The notes: generated by a model from the sequence alone, not told the origin. Positions 7,073 to 13,068 are shown, counted from the first letter of the stretch. The stretch: DNA of 15,957 nucleotides from Acetobacteraceae bacterium (GCA_027323595.1 DAHWBL010000300.1:1-15957), one strand, 5' to 3'. A program made the numbers and translations.

Positions 7073-7432
7073 TCAGCCGGCCTGGTGCTCGCCGCGATGT
7101 TCGTGCGGATCGATGCAGAGCTGGCCATCGATCAGGATGGGTGTCCAGACCCGCAACGCGGTGTCGCAGGGCGGGGCGGTGGGCAGGCCGGTGCGGAAAT
7201 CGAATTTGCCCTGATGGAACGGGCACTCGACCTCACAGCCCTCGACATAGCCCTCCGACAGCGAGCCGGGGCCGTGGGTGCACAGATCGGCGGTGACGTA
7301 GAGGGCGTCGGCGAGGCGGAAGACGGCGTAGTCCATCGTCGGGGTGCGGACCAGCAGCGGGGTGTCCTGCTCGACCGCGTCGGCGGCGCACAAAGCAAGC
7401 AGGGTGCGGGCGTCGGGGTCGGTCGGCGGCAT
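7073..7432 (-). CDS. Rieske-type [2Fe-2S] ferredoxin of the dioxygenase system
   Basis: A 119-residue protein consisting of one Rieske domain: C51-T-H53 and C70-PF-H73, with 16 residues between the pairs, and the following HQGKFDFRTG segment. Length and motif match the small ferredoxins of naphthalene and biphenyl dioxygenase systems, which carry single electrons from the FAD reductase to the oxygenase. I took ATG 7432 as start because GGAG lies just upstream and the frame further up runs antisense through the deacetylase gene. It is the first gene of the operon, 24 bp before the PdxA-family gene. It could in principle also be a NirD-like nitrite reductase small subunit, but no nitrite reductase gene is nearby. 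Confidence 0.88.
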   Translation of the reverse strand: MPPTDPDARTLLALCAADAVEQDTPLLVRTPTMDYAVFRLADALYVTADLCTHGPGSLSEGYVEGCEVECPFHQGKFDFRTGLPTAPPCDTALRVWTPILIDGQLCIDPHEHRGEHQAG

Positions 7433-7445
7433 GCGGGCTCCGGAA

Positions 7446-7482
7446 TGTGCGAAATGCGCACAGATGGCGTTGTTTGCGCACA
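7446..7482. promoter_or_regulatory. Operator-like palindrome plus direct repeat, probable IclR-family binding site
   Basis: TGTGCG and CGCACA form a perfect inverted repeat around 5 bp (7446-7462). A third half-site lies 10 bp further on: TTTGCGCACA (7473-7482) against AATGCGCACA (7453-7462), 20 bp apart start to start, so on the same helix face. A palindrome with one extra direct half-site is the arrangement known for PcaU/PobR operators. The third half-site overlaps the proposed -10 of the operon promoter and the palindrome falls in its leader, a layout suited to repression. Confidence 0.5.
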
Positions 7483-7509
7483 ATCGCGCAGGGGCAAGGG
7501 CGGTGTCAA
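7480..7509 (-). promoter_or_regulatory. Putative promoter of the Rieske dioxygenase operon
   Basis: Reading the - strand, a perfect TTGACA (7509-7504) is followed after 18 bp by GATTGT (7485-7480). The -10 is poor (3/6), as expected for an activated or tightly regulated promoter, while the -35 is consensus. Transcription would begin near 7473, about 40 nt before the ferredoxin ATG. Confidence 0.4.
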
Positions 7510-7535
7510 GCGCGCAGGGACGGGCGGGCGGTGGC

Positions 7536-7564
7536 TTGGCAAGACGTCGTGGCGCTGGAACAGT
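7536..7564 (+). promoter_or_regulatory. Weak putative promoter of the deacetylase gene
   Basis: TTGGCA (7536-7541, 5/6) and AACAGT (7559-7564, 3/6) are 17 bp apart, about 35 bp before the deacetylase ATG. The spacing is right but the -10 is poor. The site is offset from the operon promoter on the other strand, so the two genes could share the divergent region without overlapping core promoters. Confidence 0.25.
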
Positions 7565-7597
7565 GCCCGCCGCCACTGTCGCGACCAGGAAACGCCC

Positions 7598-8524
7598 ATG
7601 AGCACCGGCCTGATCAGCCACCCCGCCTGCCTCGCGCATGATCCGGGGCCGGACCACCCGGAATGCCCGGACCGGCTGCGCGCGGTGCGCCAGGCGCTGG
7701 AGGACGAGGCGTTCGCGCTGCTCGACCGGACACGCGCGACGCCGGCCAGCGAGGCGCAGCTGCTGCGGGTGCACAGCGCGGCGCACGTGGCACGCATTCT
7801 GGCGATCCGCCCCGAGGCCGGACGGCGGGTGCAGATCGACCCCGACACCATGATGAGCGCGGGCAGCGCCGAGGCGGCAGTGCTGGCGGCCGGCGGGGCG
7901 GTGGCGGCGGTGGAGGCCGTGCTGGCCGGGCGGATGCGCAACTGCTTCGTCGCGGTGCGCCCGCCAGGACACCACGCGGGGCCCCAGACCGCCGAAGGAT
8001 TCTGCCTGTTCAACAACGCCGCCATCGCCGCCGCCCACGCCCGCGCGGTGGGGCTGAAGCGAGTGGCGATCGTCGATTTCGACGTGCACCACGGCAACGG
8101 CACCCAGGACATCGTCGCCGCGGACCCCACCATGTTCTACGGCTCCAGCCACCAGGCCGGGGCCTACCCGGGCACCGGGTTCGCCGAGGAAACCGGGGTG
8201 GGCAACATCGTCAACACACCGCTGCGCGCCGGCACCGACGGCGCCGGCTTCCGCGCCGCCTGGCACGAACGCATCCTGCCGGCACTGGACGCATTCTGCC
8301 CCGAACTGCTGATCATCTCCGCCGGCTTCGACGCCCACCGCGCCGACCCGCTGGCACAATTGCGCCTGGGCAACGACGATTTCGCCTGGATCACACGGGC
8401 ACTGATGGAAGTGGCGGAAACACACGCGGGCGGACGCTTGGTGTCGGTGCTGGAGGGGGGATACGATCTGGTGGCGCTGGCGGCGTCAGCGGCGGCGCAT
8501 GTGCGGGCGTTGATGGAGGGGTAG
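7598..8524 (+). CDS. Histone deacetylase family protein (class II, acetylpolyamine/acetoin-utilisation type)
   Basis: A 308-residue zinc-dependent amidohydrolase. Visible active-site parts are RPPGHHA with H125/H126, the metal-binding segment VDFDVHHGNGTQ (159-170; D162 and H164), the third ligand D250 in FDAHRADPL, and the catalytic tyrosine Y289 in EGGYD. All key residues are present and the length is normal. Bacterial members remove acetyl or other acyl groups from lysine, polyamines or small amides; the substrate here is unknown. AGGAAA lies 5 nt before the ATG at 7598, which decides this start although the frame is open much further upstream, antisense to the dioxygenase operon. It is divergent from that operon and monocistronic; a purine-rich tract and a palindromic element follow its stop. 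Confidence 0.92.
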   Translation: MSTGLISHPACLAHDPGPDHPECPDRLRAVRQALEDEAFALLDRTRATPASEAQLLRVHSAAHVARILAIRPEAGRRVQIDPDTMMSAGSAEAAVLAAGGAVAAVEAVLAGRMRNCFVAVRPPGHHAGPQTAEGFCLFNNAAIAAAHARAVGLKRVAIVDFDVHHGNGTQDIVAADPTMFYGSSHQAGAYPGTGFAEETGVGNIVNTPLRAGTDGAGFRAAWHERILPALDAFCPELLIISAGFDAHRADPLAQLRLGNDDFAWITRALMEVAETHAGGRLVSVLEGGYDLVALAASAAAHVRALMEG

Positions 8525-8531
8525 GCGAGGC

Positions 8532-8627
8532 GAGGAAAGGAAAGGGAAGGGAAGGAAAGGAAATGGCTTCTTTCTTGGAAGAAAGAAGCAAAGAACTTTT
8601 GGGAATTTGGTTTGGTGTGGGGGCGGC
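8532..8627 (+). repeat. Palindromic element, copy 1, 3' of the deacetylase gene
   Basis: A 32-nt pure purine run (8532-8563) leads into a perfect inverted repeat at 8566-8589, arms GCTTCTTTCTT and AAGAAAGAAGC around GG. It is followed by AAAGAACTTTTGG and further sequence shared with copy 2 up to about 8627. The stem is AT-rich and has no U-run directly after it, so it is not a textbook intrinsic terminator, although its position 40 bp after a stop codon fits a transcript end. Confidence 0.85.
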
Positions 8628-8660
8628 GCCGGGGCATGTCGCAGGCAAAATTTCTTCAAT

Positions 8661-8681
8661 AAACAAAGAATTTATTTGTTT
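8661..8681 (-). other. AT-rich inverted repeat at the end of the toxin gene
   Basis: AAACAAA and TTTGTTT flank 7 bp, directly at the toxin stop codon. The stem is A/T-rich with a single G:C pair in 7 bp, so it would be weak as a terminator; it may simply reflect the AT-rich composition of the toxin-antitoxin segment. Confidence 0.3.
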
Positions 8682-9091
8682 TAATCTCGGACTATCCGGA
8701 TGACGTTCTCTTGAATCTCCAACCAGATACGGCGTGTTTGGCTGCCTTCTCGACATAACCACTCATGTTCGATCAGGGATATCGTGCCTCGAATTTTCGC
8801 TGCCGCACCAGGAATTCGACATTTCAGATGAACGAGACTGAGCGTCTTAAATCGACCAGTCGTAACCCCGTTTGCCTTGGCGATTTGCTTCATGTCATGG
8901 TCAGCGGCGACAAGAATTGCACCCTGGTTGAGAGCTGCCATGCACACGACTTGATCCGGGGAACCACGAATTAACTCTTTATTTCCATAATGAACCTTAT
9001 GGCCGCGCTCCGAAAGTGCGTGCCCGACGGCATTGGGAACGCCCTCATCTAGAAAAAAGATGAGCGACAGTCCTTCTGGTTTAGGCAGCAA
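8681..9091 (-). CDS. DUF5615 PIN-like toxin (VapC45 type)
   Basis: A 136-residue protein. It has the DUF5615 pattern: FFLDEGVP near the N-terminus (D15, E16), an ERGHKVHYG segment (28-36), SPDQVV (D46) and ILVAADHDMKQIA (D64, D66). The acidic residues fit the metal site of PIN-like RNases, so the product is probably an endoribonuclease toxin. It follows the DUF433 antitoxin gene and overlaps it by 11 bp. The start appears to be TTG at 9091, since no ATG or GTG lies at a suitable place; a rare start plus coupling to antitoxin translation would keep toxin low. Composition is AT-richer than the surrounding genes, consistent with lateral gain. Catalytic activity is inferred from family, not shown. 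Confidence 0.75.
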   Translation of the reverse strand: MLPKPEGLSLIFFLDEGVPNAVGHALSERGHKVHYGNKELIRGSPDQVVCMAALNQGAILVAADHDMKQIAKANGVTTGRFKTLSLVHLKCRIPGAAAKIRGTISLIEHEWLCREGSQTRRIWLEIQENVIRIVRD

Positions 9092-9716
9092 GAGTGGTGC
9101 TGCCTCTTCGAGTTACGGCCTCGATATCCTCTTTTGTAAGAGAAGGGAAATCAGCGAGTATTTCATCGACCGTGCGACCATCGTCGACGTACTGCAAAAT
9201 AGTCTCGGCAGGGATTCTCGTCCCTGCGATCACAAGATTGTTGTGAGCGACGTATTTGTGCTTCTCAAATTTTCCGAGCAGGCTGGGATCCCGCTGCTTG
9301 AGATGAATAACTCCGAGCTCGACTTCTTTAATCATGTCAATGATCGGGACGAGCACATATTGACCTTGAACGACGTCCCGCGTTGCCCCCGTTTCGGGCT
9401 CGTCAAACTGAACGCGCCGATTCCAAACGCGTAGTTTCAGTTCCGACCACGGCCGGCTTGTATAGGCCTCCAGCCTTCTGGCGACGTCTTTCAAATGCGG
9501 CAACGACACGCCATGCACATTCATGAGTGTGCCAATCGTCTTTAGACCCACGGCATCGCTGAACGAGTAAATGCGCGAATTCGGCGACCTACGGTTATCA
9601 GCGGCGTGCTCTGGTTTGAAAAATCCGATTGCATCCCAATAGGCAAGTTGCCGCATGGTGAGCCCGGTCAGCTTCACCACGTGTTCTGCACTCAAGGCGA
9701 GGACCGCGCTGGTCAC
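9081..9716 (-). CDS. MerR-like HTH / DUF433 antitoxin (VapB45 type)
   Basis: Residues 10-35 (from GTG 9716) form a MerR-like helix-turn-helix, VVKLTGLTMRQLAYWDAIG, and residues 155-205 a DUF433 domain with VIAGTRIPAETILQYVDDG and TVDEILADFPSLTKEDIEAV. This two-domain layout and the following DUF5615 gene match the VapBC45 family known from Mycobacterium tuberculosis. The protein should neutralise the toxin and repress its own promoter. I chose the GTG at 9716 (211 residues) because GGGAGGG lies 7 nt upstream; the frame is open to a TTG at 9785, but that codon falls within the proposed -35. Base composition is AT-rich relative to the neighbours. Confidence 0.8.
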   Translation of the reverse strand: MTSAVLALSAEHVVKLTGLTMRQLAYWDAIGFFKPEHAADNRRSPNSRIYSFSDAVGLKTIGTLMNVHGVSLPHLKDVARRLEAYTSRPWSELKLRVWNRRVQFDEPETGATRDVVQGQYVLVPIIDMIKEVELGVIHLKQRDPSLLGKFEKHKYVAHNNLVIAGTRIPAETILQYVDDGRTVDEILADFPSLTKEDIEAVTRRGSTTLAA

Positions 9717-9723
9717 ATCAAAG

Positions 9724-9730
9724 CCCTCCC
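9724..9730 (-). promoter_or_regulatory. Ribosome binding site deciding the antitoxin start
   Basis: GGGAGGG on the - strand, 7 nt before the GTG at 9716, is the best Shine-Dalgarno match near this gene and supports the shorter antitoxin over the TTG at 9785. Confidence 0.65.
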
Positions 9731-9755
9731 TTCGGTAGGGGATTTCTTCCGAAAA

Positions 9756-9785
9756 ATTGTACCACGCGCTGACTCTCGGATGCAA
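9756..9785 (-). promoter_or_regulatory. Putative promoter of the toxin-antitoxin operon
   Basis: On the - strand TTGCAT (9785-9780) and TACAAT (9761-9756, 5/6 match) are 18 bp apart. Transcription would begin near 9749, leaving a leader of about 33 nt before the GTG start. GCGCG/CGCGC arms around 7 bp at 9789-9805 lie just upstream and could be an autoregulatory operator; that part is speculative. Confidence 0.4.
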
Positions 9786-9961
9786 TCAGCGCGATATTTG
9801 CGCGCGTGGCGCCATCAGAATACCCGCAGCGCTGGTAGCACCCGCGCCGGAGGTCGAAGCAAAGACAGGTGTCGGAATCCGTGCGGGCCTCGTGGCGGGC
9901 GGTGGAGCGGAGCCGGCGGAGGCTGCGCTGATACGTGTCCGTCCGACGGTTCTCCCGCTCT

Positions 9962-10033
9962 CGCCGCCCCACGAAACCAAAGTACCAAAAGCTCTTTGCT
10001 TCTTTCTTCCAAGAAAGAAGCGCTTCCCTTGCC
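9962..10033 (-). repeat. Palindromic element, copy 2, 3' of the ferritin-like gene
   Basis: The same perfect inverted repeat as copy 1 lies at 9998-10021, here read on the - strand. It is preceded (on that strand) by a purine-rich GGGAAGC leader and followed by AAAGAGCTTTTGG and TTTGGTTT, all shared with copy 1. It begins within 10-20 bp of the ferritin-like stop codon. The rest of the 322-bp stretch between this gene and the antitoxin start holds the toxin-antitoxin promoter region and about 180 bp with no convincing gene. Confidence 0.85.
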
Positions 10034-10038
10034 TTCCC

Positions 10039-10872
10039 TCAAGCCGCCAAGGCCATATCCGAGCGGCTGGCGTAGCGGCGTTGGCGGTATTGGATCAGGT
10101 GCCAGAGCATGTGGGCGGAGAGGTTGGACAGGTGGCCGCGTGGGGGCAGGCCGACGGTTTTGAACATCATGCCGATCACGCGTTGCATGTGGCCCAGGCG
10201 GTAGAAGCGCATGGCCTGGCTCATGTAGGCGGCGATGCAGCGGTCGTGGTTGTAGGGGCTGTTGGCGGGGTTGTTGCCGCAGTGGTAGGCGAAGGCGAGT
10301 TCGTCGTCCTCGCTTTCGCCGGCGCGGCTGGCGGCGATGCGCAGGCGGCGGGGCAGCGAGATGTTTTCGCGTGCCAGGTAGCGGTGCATGTGGTCGTAGA
10401 ACAGTTTGAAGTGGCGGAATTCGTCGGCGGCGATCTGGCGGCAGATGCTGGCCAGGACCGGTTCGGCGGTGGCTTCGGCGAGGGCTGTGTAATAGCTCGA
10501 CGTGCCGGTTTCGACGATGCAGCGCGCGATCAGTTCGCCGGTGCGTGAGCCGCGGATGGAGCTGGTGGCGTCGACCTGGATCCGGTAGCCGGCGCGGTAG
10601 CGGGCGAAGGCGGCCGCGTAGTCCCAGGTGGGGTCGGCGAGCATGGCCCATTGGCCGAGCGCGTCGCCGTGCTGCACTTCCTCGATCGCCCAGCGGGCGG
10701 CGGCGGCTTTGAAGTCGGGGTCGTCGGCGAACACGCCGTCCAGGTAGGCGCCGTAATCGACGCCGTTGCGTTCGACCATCGCCGCGGCCTTGACCAGGGG
10801 GATGACCGATGGATCGACCTTGGAGGGGTCGAAACGGTCCCAGGGAACATCCTCGATGCGCCAATGTTTCAT
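10039..10872 (-). CDS. Ferritin-like diiron protein of unknown function
   Basis: A 277-residue, mostly helical protein with a four-helix diiron pattern: E34 (MVERNG), E65-xx-H68 (EEVQHG), E121 (IVETGTS) and E151-xx-H154 (DEFRHF). This E/ExxH/E/ExxH arrangement is that of ferritin-like di-iron carboxylate proteins, which include rubrerythrins, acyl-ACP desaturases and N-oxygenases. The length and the long C-terminal part (residues 190-277), which has aromatic and basic residues but no clear membrane helix, argue against a simple ferritin or rubrerythrin; an oxidase or oxygenase acting on a bound substrate is possible. It is transcribed alone, 218 bp downstream of atpC on the same strand. The ribosome binding site (AGGG, about 10 nt before the ATG) is modest. 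Family level is well supported; the reaction is not known. Confidence 0.75.
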   Translation of the reverse strand: MKHWRIEDVPWDRFDPSKVDPSVIPLVKAAAMVERNGVDYGAYLDGVFADDPDFKAAAARWAIEEVQHGDALGQWAMLADPTWDYAAAFARYRAGYRIQVDATSSIRGSRTGELIARCIVETGTSSYYTALAEATAEPVLASICRQIAADEFRHFKLFYDHMHRYLARENISLPRRLRIAASRAGESEDDELAFAYHCGNNPANSPYNHDRCIAAYMSQAMRFYRLGHMQRVIGMMFKTVGLPPRGHLSNLSAHMLWHLIQYRQRRYASRSDMALAA

Positions 10873-10901
10873 GATCGCTGCCCTGTTATCTCGCGCCCGC
10901 C

Positions 10902-10919
10902 GGGCCGGCGGGCCGGCCC
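10902..10919. repeat. GC-only palindrome in the leader of the ferritin-like gene
   Basis: GGGCCGGC and GCCGGCCC surround GG, forming a very stable potential stem about 30 bp before the ATG of the ferritin-like gene. It could end readthrough from the atp operon or limit expression of the gene. There is no T-run after it. Confidence 0.45.
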
Positions 10920-10973
10920 GGAGTCAATCTCGGGTTGCGCTGCGCCGCAACACAAATGTGCGGCGGGCGCTGG

Positions 10974-10985
10974 TTGGTGGACCAA
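10974..10985. promoter_or_regulatory. GntR/FadR-like inverted repeat upstream of the ferritin-like gene
   Basis: TTGGT and ACCAA are separated by 2 bp. FadR-subfamily GntR regulators such as PdhR and LldR bind TTGGT-ACCAA type sites, usually with 3 bp between. A TTGACT at 11024-11019 on the - strand could be a -35, but the matching -10 is poor. No regulator gene is adjacent. Confidence 0.2.
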
Positions 10986-11090
10986 TGTCATGATGAACAA
11001 GGGCTTACCGGGGCGCGAAGTCAACCCGGGCGGCGTTCAAATGTCCAAAAGCGTGGGCTGCAGCGGGCGGGTGGGGTCAGGCGGGGCGGC

Positions 11091-11501
11091 TCAGGCGGCT
11101 TGCGCGGCGTCGATCATGGCGCGGGCGGCGTAGAGGCGGTCCTGGGCGTCGTCGATGGCGGCGATGTCCATTTTGTCGGTGGCCTGCCAGGCGGTTTCGG
11201 CTTCGGCGAGGCGGGTCTGGGCGGCGGCGCGGGAGAGTTCGGCGACGGCCACCGCCTCGTCGGCGAGGATGGTGCAGCGTGTGTCGGTGATTTCGGCGAA
11301 GCCGCCGGCGACGAACAGGCGGGCGCTGACGGTTTTGCCGTCCTCGTAGATGGAGATGACGCCGCCGCGCAGGCTGACGATCATCGGGGCGTGGCCGGGC
11401 AGCACGCCGAGGTCGCCCTCGGCGGCCGGCAGCACCACCATGCCCACGTCCTGGGAGAGCAGCAGCTTCTCCGGACTAACGATCTCAAGTGCCACGGCCA
11501 T
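11091..11501 (-). CDS. atpC: F1 ATP synthase epsilon subunit
   Basis: A 136-residue protein of normal length. It starts MAVALEIVSPEKLLLS and contains the conserved PAAEGDLGVLPGHAP segment (about 25-39) of the N-terminal beta-sandwich; the C-terminal third is the helical regulatory hairpin. Epsilon sits in the central stalk with gamma, couples rotation to Fo and can inhibit ATP hydrolysis. It is the last gene of the F1 operon, 69 bp after atpD, an unusually roomy gap for this operon because a palindromic element lies in it. GGAG stands about 9 nt before the ATG. Identity is certain from sequence and position. Confidence 0.96.
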   Translation of the reverse strand: MAVALEIVSPEKLLLSQDVGMVVLPAAEGDLGVLPGHAPMIVSLRGGVISIYEDGKTVSARLFVAGGFAEITDTRCTILADEAVAVAELSRAAAQTRLAEAETAWQATDKMDIAAIDDAQDRLYAARAMIDAAQAA

Positions 11502-11519
11502 GTTTCAAACTCCGATCAA

Positions 11520-11567
11520 CCATCAAAAGTTTTTTGCTTCTTTTTCAAAAAAGAAGCGCTTCCCTTC
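11520..11567 (-). repeat. Palindromic element, copy 3, between atpD and atpC
   Basis: Arms GCTTCTTTTT and AAAAAGAAGC flank CA at 11536-11557. On the - strand it has the same GGGAAGC leader and the same CTTTTG tail as copies 1 and 2, but the stem centre has drifted to a run of T/A. It begins a few bases after the atpD stop and extends almost to the atpC ribosome binding site. Confidence 0.8.
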
Positions 11568-11570
11568 TGA

Positions 11571-13028
11571 CTAGCCCTTGAGTGTCTCGGCCTTTTTCAC
11601 CGCGTCCTCGATGGTGCCGACCATGTAGAAGGCGGCTTCGGGCAGGTGGTCGTATTCGCCGGCGACGATTGCCTTGAAGGAGCGGATGGTGTCGGCGACG
11701 GGCACGAACACGCCCGGGCTGCCGGTGAACACCTCGGCGACGTGGAAGGGCTGTGACAGGAAGCGCTGGAGCTTGCGGGCGCGGGTGACGACCAGCTTGT
11801 CCTCCTCGGACAGCTCGTCCATGCCCAGGATGGCGATGATGTCCTGCAGCGACTTGTAGGTTTGCAGCACGCGCTGCACCTCGCGGGCGACCTGGTAGTG
11901 CTCCTCGCCGACGATCCGCGGGTCGAGCGCGCGCGAGGTGGAGTCGAGCGGGTCCACCGCGGGGTAGATGCCCAGTTCGGCGATCTGGCGCGACAGGGTG
12001 GTGGTGGCGTCCAGATGGGCGAAGGAGGTGGCGGGCGCGGGGTCGGTCAGATCGTCGGCGGGCACGTAGATGGCCTGCACCGAGGTGATCGAGCCTTTTT
12101 TGGTGGAGGTGATGCGTTCCTGCAGCGCGCCCATGTCGGTGGCGAGCGTGGGCTGATAGCCGACCGCGGACGGGATGCGGCCGAGCAGCGCGGAGACTTC
12201 GGCGCCGGCCTGGGTGAAGCGGAAGATGTTGTCGATGAAGAACAGGACGTCCTGGCCTTCCTCGTCGCGGAAATATTCGGCGACCGACAGGCCCGACAGG
12301 GCGACGCGGGCGCGCGCGCCCGGCGGCTCGTTCATCTGGCCGTACACCAGCGCCACCTTGGAGCCTTCGGTGGAGCCGTTCTCGCCGAGCTTGATGACGC
12401 CGGCGTCGATCATTTCGTGGTAGAGATCGTTGCCCTCGCGGGTGCGCTCGCCGACGCCGGCGAACACCGACACGCCGCCATGGCCCTTGGCGATGTTGTT
12501 GATCAGCTCCTGGATGAGCACGGTCTTGCCCACGCCGGCGCCGCCGAACAGCCCGACCTTGCCGCCCTTGAGGTAGGGGGCGAGCAGATCGACGACCTTG
12601 ATGCCGGTGACGAGGATTTCGGTGGTGGCGGCCTGCTCGTCGAAGCTCGGCGCCTCACGATGGATGGGGTAGCGCGCGGTGGTCTGCATCGGGCCGCGCT
12701 CATCGATCGGGTCGCCGGTGACGTTCATGATGCGCCCCAGCGTGCCGGGGCCGACGGGAACCGAGATCGGCTTGCCGGTGTCGAGCACTTCCTGGCCGCG
12801 CACCATGCCGTCGGTGCTGTCCATGGCGATGCAGCGCACGGTGCGTTCGCCGAGTTCCTGCGCGACTTCGAGGACCAGCGTGCCCTCGCCCATGCGGGTG
12901 GTGAGCGCGTTCATGATGAACGGCAGCTCGCCCTCGAACTGCACGTCCACCACGGCGCCGAGGACCTGCGTGATCCGGCCGACATTGTTGGAGGATGCGC
13001 TGGTGGCGTCTGCGAGGGTGGCGGACAT
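11571..13028 (-). CDS. atpD: F1 ATP synthase beta subunit
   Basis: A 485-residue catalytic subunit. Walker A is GGAGVGKT (162-169), the catalytic glutamate is E194 within GERTREGN (193-200), Walker B is VLFFIDNIFR (261-270) and the family signature PAVDPLDSTS is at 356-365. All residues needed for ATP synthesis are present. The first 15 or so residues form a short Ser/Ala/Thr-rich extension before the usual VGRITQVLGAVVDV start. AGGAG lies 5 nt before the ATG. The gene follows atpG after 40 bp and precedes atpC. Confidence 0.98.
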   Translation of the reverse strand: MSATLADATSASSNNVGRITQVLGAVVDVQFEGELPFIMNALTTRMGEGTLVLEVAQELGERTVRCIAMDSTDGMVRGQEVLDTGKPISVPVGPGTLGRIMNVTGDPIDERGPMQTTARYPIHREAPSFDEQAATTEILVTGIKVVDLLAPYLKGGKVGLFGGAGVGKTVLIQELINNIAKGHGGVSVFAGVGERTREGNDLYHEMIDAGVIKLGENGSTEGSKVALVYGQMNEPPGARARVALSGLSVAEYFRDEEGQDVLFFIDNIFRFTQAGAEVSALLGRIPSAVGYQPTLATDMGALQERITSTKKGSITSVQAIYVPADDLTDPAPATSFAHLDATTTLSRQIAELGIYPAVDPLDSTSRALDPRIVGEEHYQVAREVQRVLQTYKSLQDIIAILGMDELSEEDKLVVTRARKLQRFLSQPFHVAEVFTGSPGVFVPVADTIRSFKAIVAGEYDHLPEAAFYMVGTIEDAVKKAETLKG

Positions 13029-13068
13029 GGGTGGCTCCTTTGTTCGATCGATCCGGGCGGTGCGAAGG

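Noticed and set aside
6149..7597. Upstream extension of the deacetylase frame, which would make a 791-residue protein
   Set aside because: The extra part is antisense to the PdxA-family and ferredoxin genes and has no domain; ATG 7598 has a good ribosome binding site and gives a normal family length.
7433..8425. Upstream extension of the ferredoxin frame, which would make a 450-residue protein
   Set aside because: It runs antisense through the deacetylase gene and across the divergent promoter; ATG 7432 gives a normal Rieske ferredoxin with a GGAG site.
8566..8589. Reading the palindromic element as a standard intrinsic terminator or as the end of an insertion sequence
   Set aside because: The stem is AT-rich and not followed by a U-run, and no transposase gene or paired element ends with target duplication can be seen.
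9717..9785. Longer antitoxin starting at TTG 9785
   Set aside because: It would begin inside the proposed -35 element, has no ribosome binding site, and adds residues before the MerR-like domain; GTG 9716 has GGGAGGG at the right distance.
9806..9961. Possible gene remnant between the antitoxin promoter and palindromic copy 2
   Set aside because: Short open frames exist on both strands but none has a start signal, a known motif or a convincing codon pattern.
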